Below, one piece after another: positions 17,837 to 25,586 of a stretch of 64,000 bases of DNA. Each line of letters opens with the position of its first letter. Position 1 is the first letter of the stretch. A program made the translations under genes and the position numbers. The notes under the pieces were generated by a model that saw only the letters and a program-made list of their open reading frames with translations, was not told the DNA's origin and did no database searches. This DNA is from CAIJXB01 sp964455905 (GTDB lineage: Bacteria > Chlamydiota > Chlamydiia > Chlamydiales > Rhabdochlamydiaceae), in assembly GCA_964455905.1 (NCBI GenBank), contig CAYVYN010000002.1, positions 1 through 64,000 of the forward strand, given 5' to 3'.

Positions 17837-18022
17837 CATAACCTCTAAATTTTTGATAGAATCAAGGAAATATTATACGCGAATTTTTTTTAAAAGGGAA
17901 TGAAAATCATCGGCAGATTTAGCTATCTAGGATACCCGATTATTTTCCGGCTTTTGGATCTTTCGTGTTAGATATTTCTTTAATTTTTTGAATCTGTTTC
18001 ATAAGTGAAGCGGAAATATTTT

Positions 18023-18232
18023 TTATTTTTTAAGTAAAAAGTTGATGAAAAAAAATTCAGGATCGAAATAGTGGCGATAGCCACTACTGATGTCACCTTC
18101 GGGACCCCCGTGCAAATAAAGCACAGGCTTTCCTCTTGCATTATCTGAGATTTTCCAGAAAATTTCGTTACGCTCATCTGCGGGCAAATGGCTAGTTGCA
18201 AATTGAGCGATTGCCGTAAGTATGTTTAGATA
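18023..18232 (-). pseudogene. 5' remnant of a proline iminopeptidase-like alpha/beta hydrolase gene
   Basis: One minus-strand frame reads TSHLPADERNEIFWKIS, then NARGKPVLYLHGGPEGDISS and GYRHYFDPEFF, ending at a stop at 18023-18025. This matches the N-terminus of proline iminopeptidases, including the oxyanion HGGPG motif (here HGGPE) and 'yr..FDP..yr'. The nucleophile elbow and the rest of the enzyme are absent. Sequence upstream of about 18232 in the same frame is closed by a stop. It is a short fragment of a formerly larger gene. Confidence 0.6.
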
Positions 18233-18267
18233 TTAATCCTGCATTTTTAAATTGACTTAGAGGAGTC

Positions 18268-18840
18268 TCATAAACCAAGTCGATAAAATTTTTCGTCACA
18301 ATCCATTGGTTGACAATAGGAAGGCATATCTTCTTTAGATATTTCACAAAATCCATTCTTTTCATAAAAGCGATGTGCTGCACGAAAAGCGAGAGTGGTG
18401 CCTAAGTAAATTGTATTAACACTATGTTCTTTAGACCAATCTATGACAGTATCAAGAAGTTGCTTCGCAAATCCAGTGCCACGATAATCTTTATTAAGAA
18501 AAACATCCCTCAATTCAAATGCATTATGGCCAATGTCTATGACCGCAATAGTCCCTATTACTTTTTCGTTGAAAAAAGCTATCCAATAATTACCTTTATT
18601 TTTTTGAAAGGATTCTGAGATAGCTTCCAACTCTTTGCGTTGGCCCTCTTCAATTGGAATATTGAATTCACCTATCTGAATTTTTTCTATTAAAGACACA
18701 ACTTCGCGTTGGTACTTGGATTCATAGGGTTGAATTCTAAATGGCAATTCCACGTTTTTTACCTCTGACATCAAAAAATTTTCTCCAAATACAATAATAA
18801 ATCCTAGAAAACAAACAATTAAATATTTCATTCCACCCAA
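18268..18840 (-). CDS. GNAT-family acetyltransferase with an N-terminal hydrophobic leader
   Basis: The 190-aa product contains a GNAT domain from about residue 30. WIAFFNEKVIGTIAVIDI is strand 4, LRDVFLNKDYRGTGFAKQLL contains the acetyl-CoA loop (R-G-T-G-F-A), and AAHRFYEKNGF is the typical end motif. Ahead of it lies a hydrophobic stretch (KYLIVCFLGFIIVFG), which looks like a signal peptide or anchor. That is unusual because acetyl-CoA is cytosolic. An internal ATG at 18771 (MSEVKNVELPF) would give a leaderless enzyme. The adjacent decayed cupin gene ends two bases before this start and also had a leader, so the two formed an operon. Substrate unknown. Confidence 0.75.
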   Translation of the reverse strand: MGGMKYLIVCFLGFIIVFGENFLMSEVKNVELPFRIQPYESKYQREVVSLIEKIQIGEFNIPIEEGQRKELEAISESFQKNKGNYWIAFFNEKVIGTIAVIDIGHNAFELRDVFLNKDYRGTGFAKQLLDTVIDWSKEHSVNTIYLGTTLAFRAAHRFYEKNGFCEISKEDMPSYCQPMDCDEKFYRLGL

Positions 18841-18842
18841 AT

Positions 18843-19142
18843 CTATTTCTTTAACTGAATGATAATAAGTTCAACTGGTGGGTCTATCTCTCGAAAAATA
18901 GCTTGACCAGTTGGAAAACTAACATCCGTTGTTGATCCATCAGCTTCTAAGCGAGTTATTATTCCACTTTGGAGCGCAACGACTAATTGAGGATATGCAT
19001 TACGGTGTAGGCAATTTCCTCATTTGGCATTATTTTTGTATGAGATACGCTAACAGATTCATTTTCAATTAGTATTTCATAGTCAAGTGCTTGGATATCA
19101 AAAGAAATCAAGCTGATTAAACCTAATAGTAGGTATTTTATT
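18843..19142 (-). pseudogene. Decayed exported cupin-like gene (lost start codon and frameshift)
   Basis: Behind a good GGAG box (CTCC at 19150-19153 on the plus strand) the expected start is ATA at 19140-19142. KYLLLGLISLISFDIQALDY, a signal peptide, follows, then ENESVSVSHTKIMPNEEI. At about 19005-19012 the frame shifts, and the coding sequence goes on as LHRNAYPQLVVALQSGIIT, RLEADGSTTDVSFPTGQAIF and PPVELIIIQLKK to a stop at 18843. This has the look of a small cupin barrel. Two lesions, the start codon and the frame, make it a pseudogene. The GNAT gene downstream may still be read from its promoter. Confidence 0.6.
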
Positions 19143-19201
19143 TACAAGCTCCTGTATCGCTCAATTTATCTGTTTGCAGGCGGCATTCTATCAAAAACAA
19201 G

Positions 19202-19510
19202 TTGATTTTGCAACTGGAAAAAGTGGATAAATCTCAACTCGACTCTATCCTCAAGAATCAGTTTTACAGTGGTACGATGAGGACAAAACATGGATTAGCA
19301 GAGCTCCACTATCAGCCTCTTATTTCCACTTCTTTATATCAACGAGTACAGGACGTGGCCGCTGGATATCACAAAAAGCCTCATAAAAAGATCAGAGAAC
19401 CGTTTCTAACGATGCTAGATTTTAAGAATCGTCCAAAAGAATGGGGACGATTGGACGGGTTCAGAATGAAGGAAAGACTTCACACTTTGACCTTCTTGGC
19501 TACTGGTTAA
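19202..19510 (+). pseudogene. Internally deleted serine recombinase remnant
   Basis: The open frame reads KVDKSQLDSILKNQFYSGTM, LAELHYQPLISTSLYQRVQD, VAAGYHKKPHKKI and then REPFLTMLDFKNRPKEWGRL. The first part matches the recombinase domain, and the last part the extreme C-terminus, of the copy at 26 kb. The zinc ribbon and coiled coil between are missing. The junction is at TCAGAGA, which occurs at both ends of the missing segment in the other copy, so the deletion probably used microhomology. The catalytic N-terminal domain is absent, and no convincing start codon exists (a TTG at 19202 opens the frame). Confidence 0.65.
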
Positions 19511-19650
19511 TTACTAGTTTTATAGAGAGGGAGCAGGCTGGATCGCGTGTTCAACGGTTTCTTTATACACAAGATGTTGTTCTAAACAAATAACTTTGCA
19601 GGAGTAAACAGGGATGAGCCGCCAGTCCTTAACTTCCGATTGAAGTTTTT

Positions 19651-20559
19651 CTAAAACATTGGAAAAAGTTTTAATCGGTTGAAAACGTCAGTTGAGTCAT
19701 CCATTGTTAAGACAGTAGTGGGAGATTGTCTGAGTTCCCCATTTTCTACTTCTATATGTCCAAGAATAGCTCGATCTAAGTAGATGCAATCAGCAAGATC
19801 GCCTCTTTTTCGAGTTTGGTGTTTCTGTCTATATTCTTGCAGCCATATCACATCTGATTGAATTAACTTTTTTTCATATTGTCGGATTGTAGATAGGTAC
19901 ATCGCTTCGGCAAGGCGGAAGAAATTTAGTTGGACACCATAACTCAAAACAGCGTGATGTATGCTAGCCATCATGGGTTCAAAAAGTCTTAATACTAAAT
20001 CTGGCTGACTCCTTATCGAGACTTCATTAAATATAGTCCGAAGAATTGTGATAAGTAACTGCCAAGCAAGGTGTTGACTAATACTATCATGCATATCCTG
20101 AGGATGATTGTGAAGATTTTCCAAGTATGAATCAGAAATGATTCGGTCTAGAAATTTAGCTCCTTCGCTGGGAAAATGACTAAGGTGATCTTTATGTTGG
20201 GCAAGTAAACTACGAGGATTGATCCCAGGAAGAGCCTTACATGCGGAGAAGCATTGGGAAAATGCATTATCCAAGACTTTATTTATGTCAGTAATTTCAA
20301 TAGATTTTGTGTGGCGAAAGAGATCAATAATAGAGCTTTTAATGATTGGGAATAATGTAGAGGATGTTTTTTCAAGAATCTTTCCAAGCCCAATGAATTC
20401 TAGGAATAAAAAGATGTCTGTCGCAAAACAGTTTCTTCGATCTTCCAAAGAAACTCCTCTAGAGTTCATTGTATCTAAAAAGCTATTCCAGAGCTTGCCA
20501 TTAGTGTCTTTACATAAAGTACTTAGCAATCCATTATCGATAAAAATTCGATCAGCCAT
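19651..20559 (-). CDS. PIN-like hypothetical protein, probably frameshifted near its 3' end
   Basis: The 302-aa reading frame starts MADRIFIDNGLLS and ends ...TDVFNRLKLFPMF. Near 19665 the plus-one frame continues with convincing protein-like sequence (TFSNVLEKLQSEVKDWRLIP, VYSCKVICLEQHLVYKE) to a stop at 19520. The original gene was therefore probably about 346 codons, and a one-base indel in an A-rich run shortened it. Acidic residues at the start (FIDNG), in GDLADCIYLDRAI near residue 258 and in VLTMDDS near residue 290 follow the order of PIN nuclease active sites. A PIN-like role is therefore possible, but the long helical middle is unusual. It lies 29 bases behind the gene at 20589-21071, as a two-gene unit. 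Confidence 0.55.
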   Translation of the reverse strand: MADRIFIDNGLLSTLCKDTNGKLWNSFLDTMNSRGVSLEDRRNCFATDIFLFLEFIGLGKILEKTSSTLFPIIKSSIIDLFRHTKSIEITDINKVLDNAFSQCFSACKALPGINPRSLLAQHKDHLSHFPSEGAKFLDRIISDSYLENLHNHPQDMHDSISQHLAWQLLITILRTIFNEVSIRSQPDLVLRLFEPMMASIHHAVLSYGVQLNFFRLAEAMYLSTIRQYEKKLIQSDVIWLQEYRQKHQTRKRGDLADCIYLDRAILGHIEVENGELRQSPTTVLTMDDSTDVFNRLKLFPMF

Positions 20560-20588
20560 TCAAAATCATCCATTTTTAAATGAGATGC

Positions 20589-21071
20589 TTATCTCATTTC
20601 TTGGTTTTTTAAATCGTTATAGGAGCGTAGGTTTGTTTGGACTTCCTCTGAAAATAGCTGGCCTTTTACTTCTTTGATAAGGGCGTCCACTTTTGCAAAA
20701 TATTCTGGCTTTTGAAACTGCTGCTCTTTTGGAAGAGCTGTTGTATACAGATATAAGCATAAGATTTTTAAACGCTCTGCAATTGCCATCTGTTGTTCGG
20801 CTTCTTCGATAAGCGCTAGCTCTTGCAAAAGGTCTGCTCCTAATACACACTTTTCAGTATCGAGTCGGCCTGTAAAATCCTTAAACTGGTCCAATACATA
20901 TTCGTTACTGAATAAGAACAACAAATCGATATCCACTTTTAAGAGATAGCGGGCCGCAGTGCGAACTTGCTCTCTGGCTTGTTTATATTCCCCGTTCTTC
21001 CTGCGCCGCATGATGGCGAGAATTGCCTGCACAAACTGCTCGACAATTCTAATGATATAGTCTTTTTGCAT
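20589..21071 (-). CDS. Helical hypothetical protein (DUF6483-like)
   Basis: The 160-aa product starts MQKDYIIRIVEQFVQAILAI and is almost wholly alpha-helical (RRRKNGEYKQAREQVRTAAR, LLFLFSNEYVLDQF, ALIEEAEQQMAIAERLKIL). The start and pattern recall a family of small helical proteins known mainly from Firmicutes (DUF6483-like). I could not check this and hold it loosely. No signal peptide or membrane helix is present. The gene is the promoter-proximal member of a pair with the PIN-like gene downstream. It lies 24 bases behind the end of the serine hydrolase gene, so all four minus-strand genes from 23.6 kb could be one transcript. Confidence 0.55.
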   Translation of the reverse strand: MQKDYIIRIVEQFVQAILAIMRRRKNGEYKQAREQVRTAARYLLKVDIDLLFLFSNEYVLDQFKDFTGRLDTEKCVLGADLLQELALIEEAEQQMAIAERLKILCLYLYTTALPKEQQFQKPEYFAKVDALIKEVKGQLFSEEVQTNLRSYNDLKNQEMR

Positions 21072-21095
21072 ATCTTCAGTCCGCTGGTTTTGCCT

Positions 21096-22862
21096 TTAGG
21101 CTAAAAGTTTGACTCCTTGATGAAGCTGCAGTTCTGAGACTAACTGATCGGGTCCCACAACGAAGTGCAGAGAACAGCCAGGTACTTCCCTGATTGAAAA
21201 AAGATTCTTCTTCTCTGGCTTCATTTCACAGGAGGGTTGGCCTGGGACTGTGGCAGTGAGATGTCTCCCTTTTAGTGTGATTTCCATAGAGAAAAGAGAG
21301 CATTCAAATACTCCAACAAATTTCTTTAGATAATCAGTCGCAATCAGTTCATTGGAGACTTTTTTCTTGAATACAATCGGAGCTAATTGGACTTCAAAAG
21401 AGACGTGTAATTCCGAAATATCTCCAGATCGGTTAGAGACAAAAACTCCTCCCATTTTCTGTGATTCCTCTCTTGATTCCATACACAGATTAAAATGATC
21501 ATAACCTATAGGGTTGATCGAGTATCGGATATCATTGTGCGATGCGATCAGGACACCTTGATTCAGATCGATTTTTATGGAGCCATATCCTGGGTGCTCG
21601 AACTCGCCTATATACTGGTCTGGAGAATGTAAAAGAGCAGCTTCGGAAATCACCTCTGCAACGTCTCCAGATTGCTTCATCAACTCTTTCATTTGTTTTT
21701 CTTTTTCTTCAACCTTGGACAGCCAGAGATCATCTTCTTTCCCAAGTAATAGATCGGCAATTCCATAGGCTGCCATTGTAGGAAAAAGTCCATGGCTGTC
21801 GGAGTTTATCAAAACAACGACTCCTAATTTCTGTTTTGGATAAAGAGTCACCATAGAAATGAATCCGTCGATACCTCCTCCATGCGCTACGATATAGTGT
21901 CCTTCATGAAGTGCTGTGAACCATCCCAATCCATATCCGAACGCATCTTCCAATGTGGGGCTATGCATAGGCATATGGACAAGGTGCATGTCCTTCAAAG
22001 TTTCTTTTCGGATCAATTGCTTCCCATCCGAGAGTTGCAACTCTACCCACTTCATCATATCCTCAATTGTTGAGTTAATAGAGCCAGCAGGTCCTATATT
22101 TGAGAGATTCCTAAATGGAATCACTTTAACCTTCTCATTTTTTTCAGTATGAGGGGAGGCAAAATCATCTGCTTGCTGCGATATTTTAACTGAAAAATTA
22201 GAGTTGTTCATTCCAAGGGGCATAAAAATCCGTTCTTGAACAAATTCCTCCCAGGTTTTCCCTGAGATTCTTTCAATAACAAGACCAGCAACTCCGTACA
22301 TGAAGTTATTATACTGGAATTTCTCACGAAGATCACAAGTAGGCTCGAAATACGGCAGCCTATCTAGAATCTCTTTTCTAGGAAACGTCGAGTTGTACCA
22401 GGCAAGATCATGGCGGGGTAACCCAGATCGATGTGTTACTAAATCTCGAATCGTCAAGTGGTGAGTTGCATGAATGTCCTTGAGCCGAAATTCAGGTAGA
22501 TATTTGATAACAGGATCATCCCAAGCAAGCATTCCTTCATCAACCAGTTGCCCCAAGGCAAAAGTTGTAAACGCTTTAGAACACGATCCTATAGCAAACA
22601 AAGTATTTTCTGTGACAAGCAACGGATCAGAAAAATCACGAACCCCATATCCCTTCGTGAAAACGACTTTACCATCTACAACGACTCCAATAGCCATCCC
22701 TGGAATCTTGAGTGTTTCAAGTGCTCGGTTCATTAGGGGGTCGATTTTTTCGAGCCTCTCTTGGAGGGTTGCATCAACAACTTGTACGGGCTCAGAAGCG
22801 ACAAGAGCAGCTCCAACCATCGATAGGGCACCAATGCCCATAAATAATTTGTTTTTAACCAT
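21096..22862 (-). CDS. Class C beta-lactamase-fold serine hydrolase, exported
   Basis: The 588-aa product has a signal peptide (KNKLFMGIGALSMVGAALVAS). A penicillin-binding/beta-lactamase (AmpC-like) domain follows from about residue 35 to 380. The nucleophile motif is SCSK in AIGSCSKAFTTFALGQL, the second motif YNN in FQYNNFMYGVAG, and the third HGGG in IVAHGGGIDGF. The C-terminal 200 residues form a separate beta-rich domain of the kind found behind many such hydrolases. Members include peptidases, esterases and beta-lactamases; substrate unknown. The ATG at 22862 is chosen over one 19 codons upstream because it gives a clean signal peptide and overlaps the MerR stop by eight bases. It is therefore translationally coupled to its probable regulator. 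Confidence 0.85.
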   Translation of the reverse strand: MVKNKLFMGIGALSMVGAALVASEPVQVVDATLQERLEKIDPLMNRALETLKIPGMAIGVVVDGKVVFTKGYGVRDFSDPLLVTENTLFAIGSCSKAFTTFALGQLVDEGMLAWDDPVIKYLPEFRLKDIHATHHLTIRDLVTHRSGLPRHDLAWYNSTFPRKEILDRLPYFEPTCDLREKFQYNNFMYGVAGLVIERISGKTWEEFVQERIFMPLGMNNSNFSVKISQQADDFASPHTEKNEKVKVIPFRNLSNIGPAGSINSTIEDMMKWVELQLSDGKQLIRKETLKDMHLVHMPMHSPTLEDAFGYGLGWFTALHEGHYIVAHGGGIDGFISMVTLYPKQKLGVVVLINSDSHGLFPTMAAYGIADLLLGKEDDLWLSKVEEKEKQMKELMKQSGDVAEVISEAALLHSPDQYIGEFEHPGYGSIKIDLNQGVLIASHNDIRYSINPIGYDHFNLCMESREESQKMGGVFVSNRSGDISELHVSFEVQLAPIVFKKKVSNELIATDYLKKFVGVFECSLFSMEITLKGRHLTATVPGQPSCEMKPEKKNLFSIREVPGCSLHFVVGPDQLVSELQLHQGVKLLA

Positions 22863-23634
22863 TTGATACCTTTGTTTTATCTTTAAAATGTTTAGTTGCA
22901 AATTCATCCATCGCTTCATAAAGGAATTCGGGTAGTTTTGGATTATATGCTGAATAGCATTCCCTTTGTTCTAAAATATGGTCGCGGAGTTTTAAAAAAA
23001 ATTCTTTTGTCACCGCTTGAAACTCAGCCATCAAATTGTAGTTCCATTGAATAAGTTTCTGAACTTCTTTTGAGGCAGGATCGAGACCCTGTTTAACTGC
23101 TTTTACAAACTCTTTCATTAATTTATTGGAATGGTCTGTTAACTCATCCACCTTCTCTTCAGACAGAGTTTCGATTTTTTTCTTTGCTTTTTCAGCTGCT
23201 TCTTTTCCAATTTGTTGCATCTGCATATCCTCGATTTCCTTGACCAGGTTTTGAGCAGAGCAGAATTTTTCGAGCCTTTCCTTCTGGCTCATATTGCAAT
23301 TCTTGTATTGAGGAAGGACTGTGTCGATACTGGCTGTATGGTGTTGCAGTTTTTTGATCTCTTTGGCTAATTCTTGTTTTCTTGCCGTCAAGGCAGCTGT
23401 CGCTGCTGGAAGAATGTTTTTTGAGCCAAAAATTTCTTTGATTTTAGGCAGGCTAAACCCAACCCTTTTAAAGAAAATAATTTCCATGAGCCGCATGCAA
23501 TCTTCATCACTATAAATGCGCTTCCCATTTTCCATACGGATCGAAGGCTCTAGTAAGCCGATTTGATCGTAGTGCCTTAGAGTACGAACAGTAACTCGAG
23601 CCTTTTTAGCAAGTGATGTAATGCTATGTTCCAT
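22855..23634 (-). CDS. MerR-family regulator with a TipAS-like ligand domain
   Basis: Residues about 1-75 are a MerR winged helix: SITSLAKKARVTVRTLRHYD, IGLLEPSIRMENGKRIYSDE and FKRVGFSLPKIKEIF. A helical linker follows. The C-terminal half (about residues 120-250) is helical with DHSNKLMKEFVKAVKQGLDP and YSAYNPKLPEFLYEAMDEFA. This resembles the TipAS antibiotic-recognition domain, which binds thiopeptides in Streptomyces TipAL and many drugs in related regulators. The start is the ATG at 23634. The gene overlaps the serine hydrolase by eight bases and has a MerR-type promoter with a 19-base spacer upstream, so it most likely controls its own operon in answer to a small molecule. Confidence 0.85.
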   Translation of the reverse strand: MEHSITSLAKKARVTVRTLRHYDQIGLLEPSIRMENGKRIYSDEDCMRLMEIIFFKRVGFSLPKIKEIFGSKNILPAATAALTARKQELAKEIKKLQHHTASIDTVLPQYKNCNMSQKERLEKFCSAQNLVKEIEDMQMQQIGKEAAEKAKKKIETLSEEKVDELTDHSNKLMKEFVKAVKQGLDPASKEVQKLIQWNYNLMAEFQAVTKEFFLKLRDHILEQRECYSAYNPKLPEFLYEAMDEFATKHFKDKTKVSNG

Positions 23635-23663
23635 AAACAAATTCCGTCATAAAAGAAGCCACC

Positions 23664-23694
23664 AGTATACAAGATTACGTAACGTCAACTACAA
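23664..23694 (-). promoter_or_regulatory. MerR-type promoter with 19-bp spacer
   Basis: On the minus strand TTGTAG (plus 23689-23694) and TATACT (plus 23664-23669) are separated by exactly 19 bases, the overlong spacing that MerR proteins correct by twisting DNA. The spacer centre is the palindrome TTACGTAA. The -10 lies about 30 bases ahead of the MerR gene's ATG. Confidence 0.55.
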
Positions 23695-23834
23695 CGAAAA
23701 TATCAGAAAACTTCAGAAAATGGAGAAATAATTCAGCTTGGGGATATGAGAAAATTTTTACTTTGACGAATGATATGTGATTTTTTTTCAGTTAGCCTAT
23801 AGCTTTCGGATAAAATCAGGATGGATAAATTCAT

Positions 23835-24277
23835 ATGGGCGGTTTTGGCAGCGGAAAGGGAACTAGGCGTAAGGCATGGCGAAGTAAAAAGAGATATATC
23901 GCCAGCCTGCCAGAAATGAGAGTCTCCAAATTGATTCATGCACAGAGAGACAATCCCAATAATCAATTTATTGTGGGTAAGCTAAAGTGTGAAATTTATC
24001 CATCTTCGATTCGTTTGGAGCATGATGAAAAACTCCCTCTCGATGTTTCAGAGATCGAGATTAGCGCCTTTCCATGCTACTACGGCGGGCATCGTTACTA
24101 TGGCCTTTGTCCTGCATGTGGTCTCTGTATGTCCTTGATGGAACAATCCCTGTTTGTCGCATTTGTTTAAGAATGGTGTATTCTAGCCAAAATGCCACCT
24201 TCTCCTGTCGGATGTATAAGAAACTGAGGGTGGCCAAAAATAAGCTCAATAACAATGAGTGGAGAAAGCCAACATAA
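23835..24277 (+). pseudogene. Frameshifted zinc-ribbon protein gene of mobile-element type
   Basis: The gene starts MGGFGSGKGTRRKAWRSKKR, the typical 'MGGFGSGR' opening of a small zinc-ribbon family common in phages, plasmids and integrated elements. The first frame goes through RYYGLCPACG and stops at 24170. From about 24120 the next frame gives LYVLDGTIPVCRICLRMVYS and continues to the stop at 24277. Together they supply the expected CxxC...CxxC pairs, so one indel near 24118-24124 breaks the gene. It marks the left part of the mobile-element debris that reaches to 26.8 kb. Confidence 0.6.
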
Positions 24278-24934
24278 ATGTTCTTCCAGCCACGACATAG
24301 ACCGTGCTCTGTTTAAAGAGGGCTCATATTTTAGTGATTTATCTGTGAAATATGATTCAGAAGTGTTCCAAGCCCAATATGCCGTGCAAAGATGATTGTA
24401 TACGACCCAAGGGACCTTTGATTTCGGGTCAGATAACAGAAATCTAGGTTCTCGAAGCTTTTTCATGGCAGGTGCAAATTTTATCCGTTTTACATAATAC
24501 GCTTGAATAAGAGTGAATGATGCCATATCGCCCTTCTCCAAAGGGTTTACGTGATGGCGACGCCTAGTTTCTTCCAGATTGATCATCTTTTTATCTTTGG
24601 AGGCAATATCTACGAATTCTGAAATTAGGGGACCATAGCCTTCTTCGACTAACTCATAACAAAGGTCTTCCATGTATTCATAGGCAATTTCGTACTGCCT
24701 TGGACCGCAATATCGTTCCTCGGTAGCGTTGTTTACCAATCCATCAATTTTGGATAGATATTTCCAGACATATTCTTTCTTTGCAATTTGAGTATCCTTT
24801 ATGTAAGCGACAATCTTTTTGTATGACTCGTGTACCTGGCGTTTTGTGGTTTTTTCTAGCTGAGATATTAGGTCTGAATGCCCTTGCCTTTGAGTCTCAA
24901 ATCGGTTTCTTGCGACGCTTCCTTTAGAAAGCAT
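24167..24934 (-). CDS. Hypothetical protein of element type, probably 3' truncated
   Basis: I do not recognise this 255-aa protein. It is hydrophilic and helical, with charged stretches (QLEKTTKRQVHESYKKIVAY, YEYMEDLCYELVEEGYGP, NLEETRRRHHVNPLEKGD). The last roughly 36 codons run antisense through the zinc-ribbon pseudogene. The true C-terminus has therefore probably been lost and the frame now ends by chance. No signal peptide or membrane helix is present. Location between the zinc-ribbon remnant and the dyad region suggests it belonged to the same element. Confidence 0.45.
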   Translation of the reverse strand: MLSKGSVARNRFETQRQGHSDLISQLEKTTKRQVHESYKKIVAYIKDTQIAKKEYVWKYLSKIDGLVNNATEERYCGPRQYEIAYEYMEDLCYELVEEGYGPLISEFVDIASKDKKMINLEETRRRHHVNPLEKGDMASFTLIQAYYVKRIKFAPAMKKLREPRFLLSDPKSKVPWVVYNHLCTAYWAWNTSESYFTDKSLKYEPSLNRARSMSWLEEHLCWLSPLIVIELIFGHPQFLIHPTGEGGILARIHHS

Positions 24935-24998
24935 GACAATGGACCGAGAAGTGGAGGTAGCTTTTGAGGTTCGTCGTGTATGTATTCTTACAACTTTT

Positions 24999-25130
24999 TT
25001 ACATCTCTACTAAAGATGTTAAGTATAGAGATTTTTTTGTAACAGAAAATTACATCTCTTTGGCGATTTTTCACTAAGATTTTCGAGAAAATCGCCTCCT
25101 ATTTTGGGAATTTTCCCATTTGTTCCCAAA
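24999..25130. repeat. Cluster of direct and inverted repeats ahead of the SpoVG-like operon
   Basis: The 10-base direct repeat TTACATCTCT occurs at 24999-25008 and 25050-25059. GGCGATTTT (25062-25070) is mirrored by AAAATCGCC (25088-25096), and within it GATTTTC-GA-GAAAATC forms a second dyad (25078-25093). TTTGGGAA (25103-25110) is mirrored by TTCCCAAA (25123-25130), and GGGAATTTTCCC at 25106-25117 is another dyad. Such nesting suits a recombination site, an origin or an operator region. Confidence 0.55.
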
Positions 25131-25168
25131 CCTCATTTTTCTCCAAGAAAATATGCGATCATGGGGTC

Positions 25169-25369
25169 ATGAAAAACCAAACGTGTAAAAGATCGATTTC
25201 CTTTGAAAGGCATTCTGAAGAACCCTCAGAACGTCTTTTTCGGTTTTTCGATCTTTTTATGCGAATAGATCAGCGTAACAATCAGGAGTCTTATGAGCAT
25301 AACCAAAGTGGAATTACTTCCGATCAGACCCCAAAACGGCCTGATGGCCTTCGCCTGTGTGGAGATTGA
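25169..25369 (+). CDS. Small hydrophilic protein ahead of the SpoVG-like gene
   Basis: This possible 66-aa protein starts at an ATG behind a weak GGGG box. Its first 40 residues (KRSISFERHSEEPSERLFRF, FDLFMRIDQRNNQESY) look like a short amphipathic helical protein. The last 25 residues overlap the SpoVG-like gene in another frame, so the natural stop may have been mutated away. I do not recognise a family. It is kept because codon pattern and position suggest a small gene of the same operon, but it could be chance. Confidence 0.4.
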   Translation: MKNQTCKRSISFERHSEEPSERLFRFFDLFMRIDQRNNQESYEHNQSGITSDQTPKRPDGLRLCGD

Positions 25370-25556
25370 TAACCAATTCTACGTTAATTCCATCGGTGTT
25401 CATAAGAGGCGAGACGGAAAGGGCTATAGGATTACCTATCCCGCTCGAAAAGTCGGCGAACAAAACATCACCATTTTCCATATAACCGAGCCATTACTCA
25501 GCAAGGAGATTGAACAGGCTATTTGCAGTAAAGCTGAAGAGGTTTTTGAAGATTAA
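25293..25556 (+). CDS. SpoVG-like protein of mobile-element type
   Basis: The start at 25293 is set by AGGAG at 25284-25288. The 87-aa product reads ITKVELLPIRPQNGLMAFAC, IDNQFYVNSIGVHKRRDGKG, YRITYPARKVGEQNITIFHI. This matches the SpoVG fold: strand, 'a....id..f.v..i.v......g..v..P', then 'hp' and a C-terminal helix. SpoVG is a small nucleic-acid-binding regulator in Firmicutes. Versions like this one are found in phage and plasmid operons of other phyla. It lies 30 bases ahead of the chimeric primase/recombinase gene. It is the only intact recognisable gene of the element. Confidence 0.75.
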   Translation: MSITKVELLPIRPQNGLMAFACVEIDNQFYVNSIGVHKRRDGKGYRITYPARKVGEQNITIFHITEPLLSKEIEQAICSKAEEVFED

Positions 25557-25586
25557 CCAATCAAAAAATTTAAAGAGGTAAAAAAT

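Noticed and set aside
18192..18383. Minus-strand frame of 63 codons overlapping the GNAT gene
   Set aside because: It is the GNAT coding sequence read in a shifted frame (its text repeats the DNA of the GNAT C-terminus).
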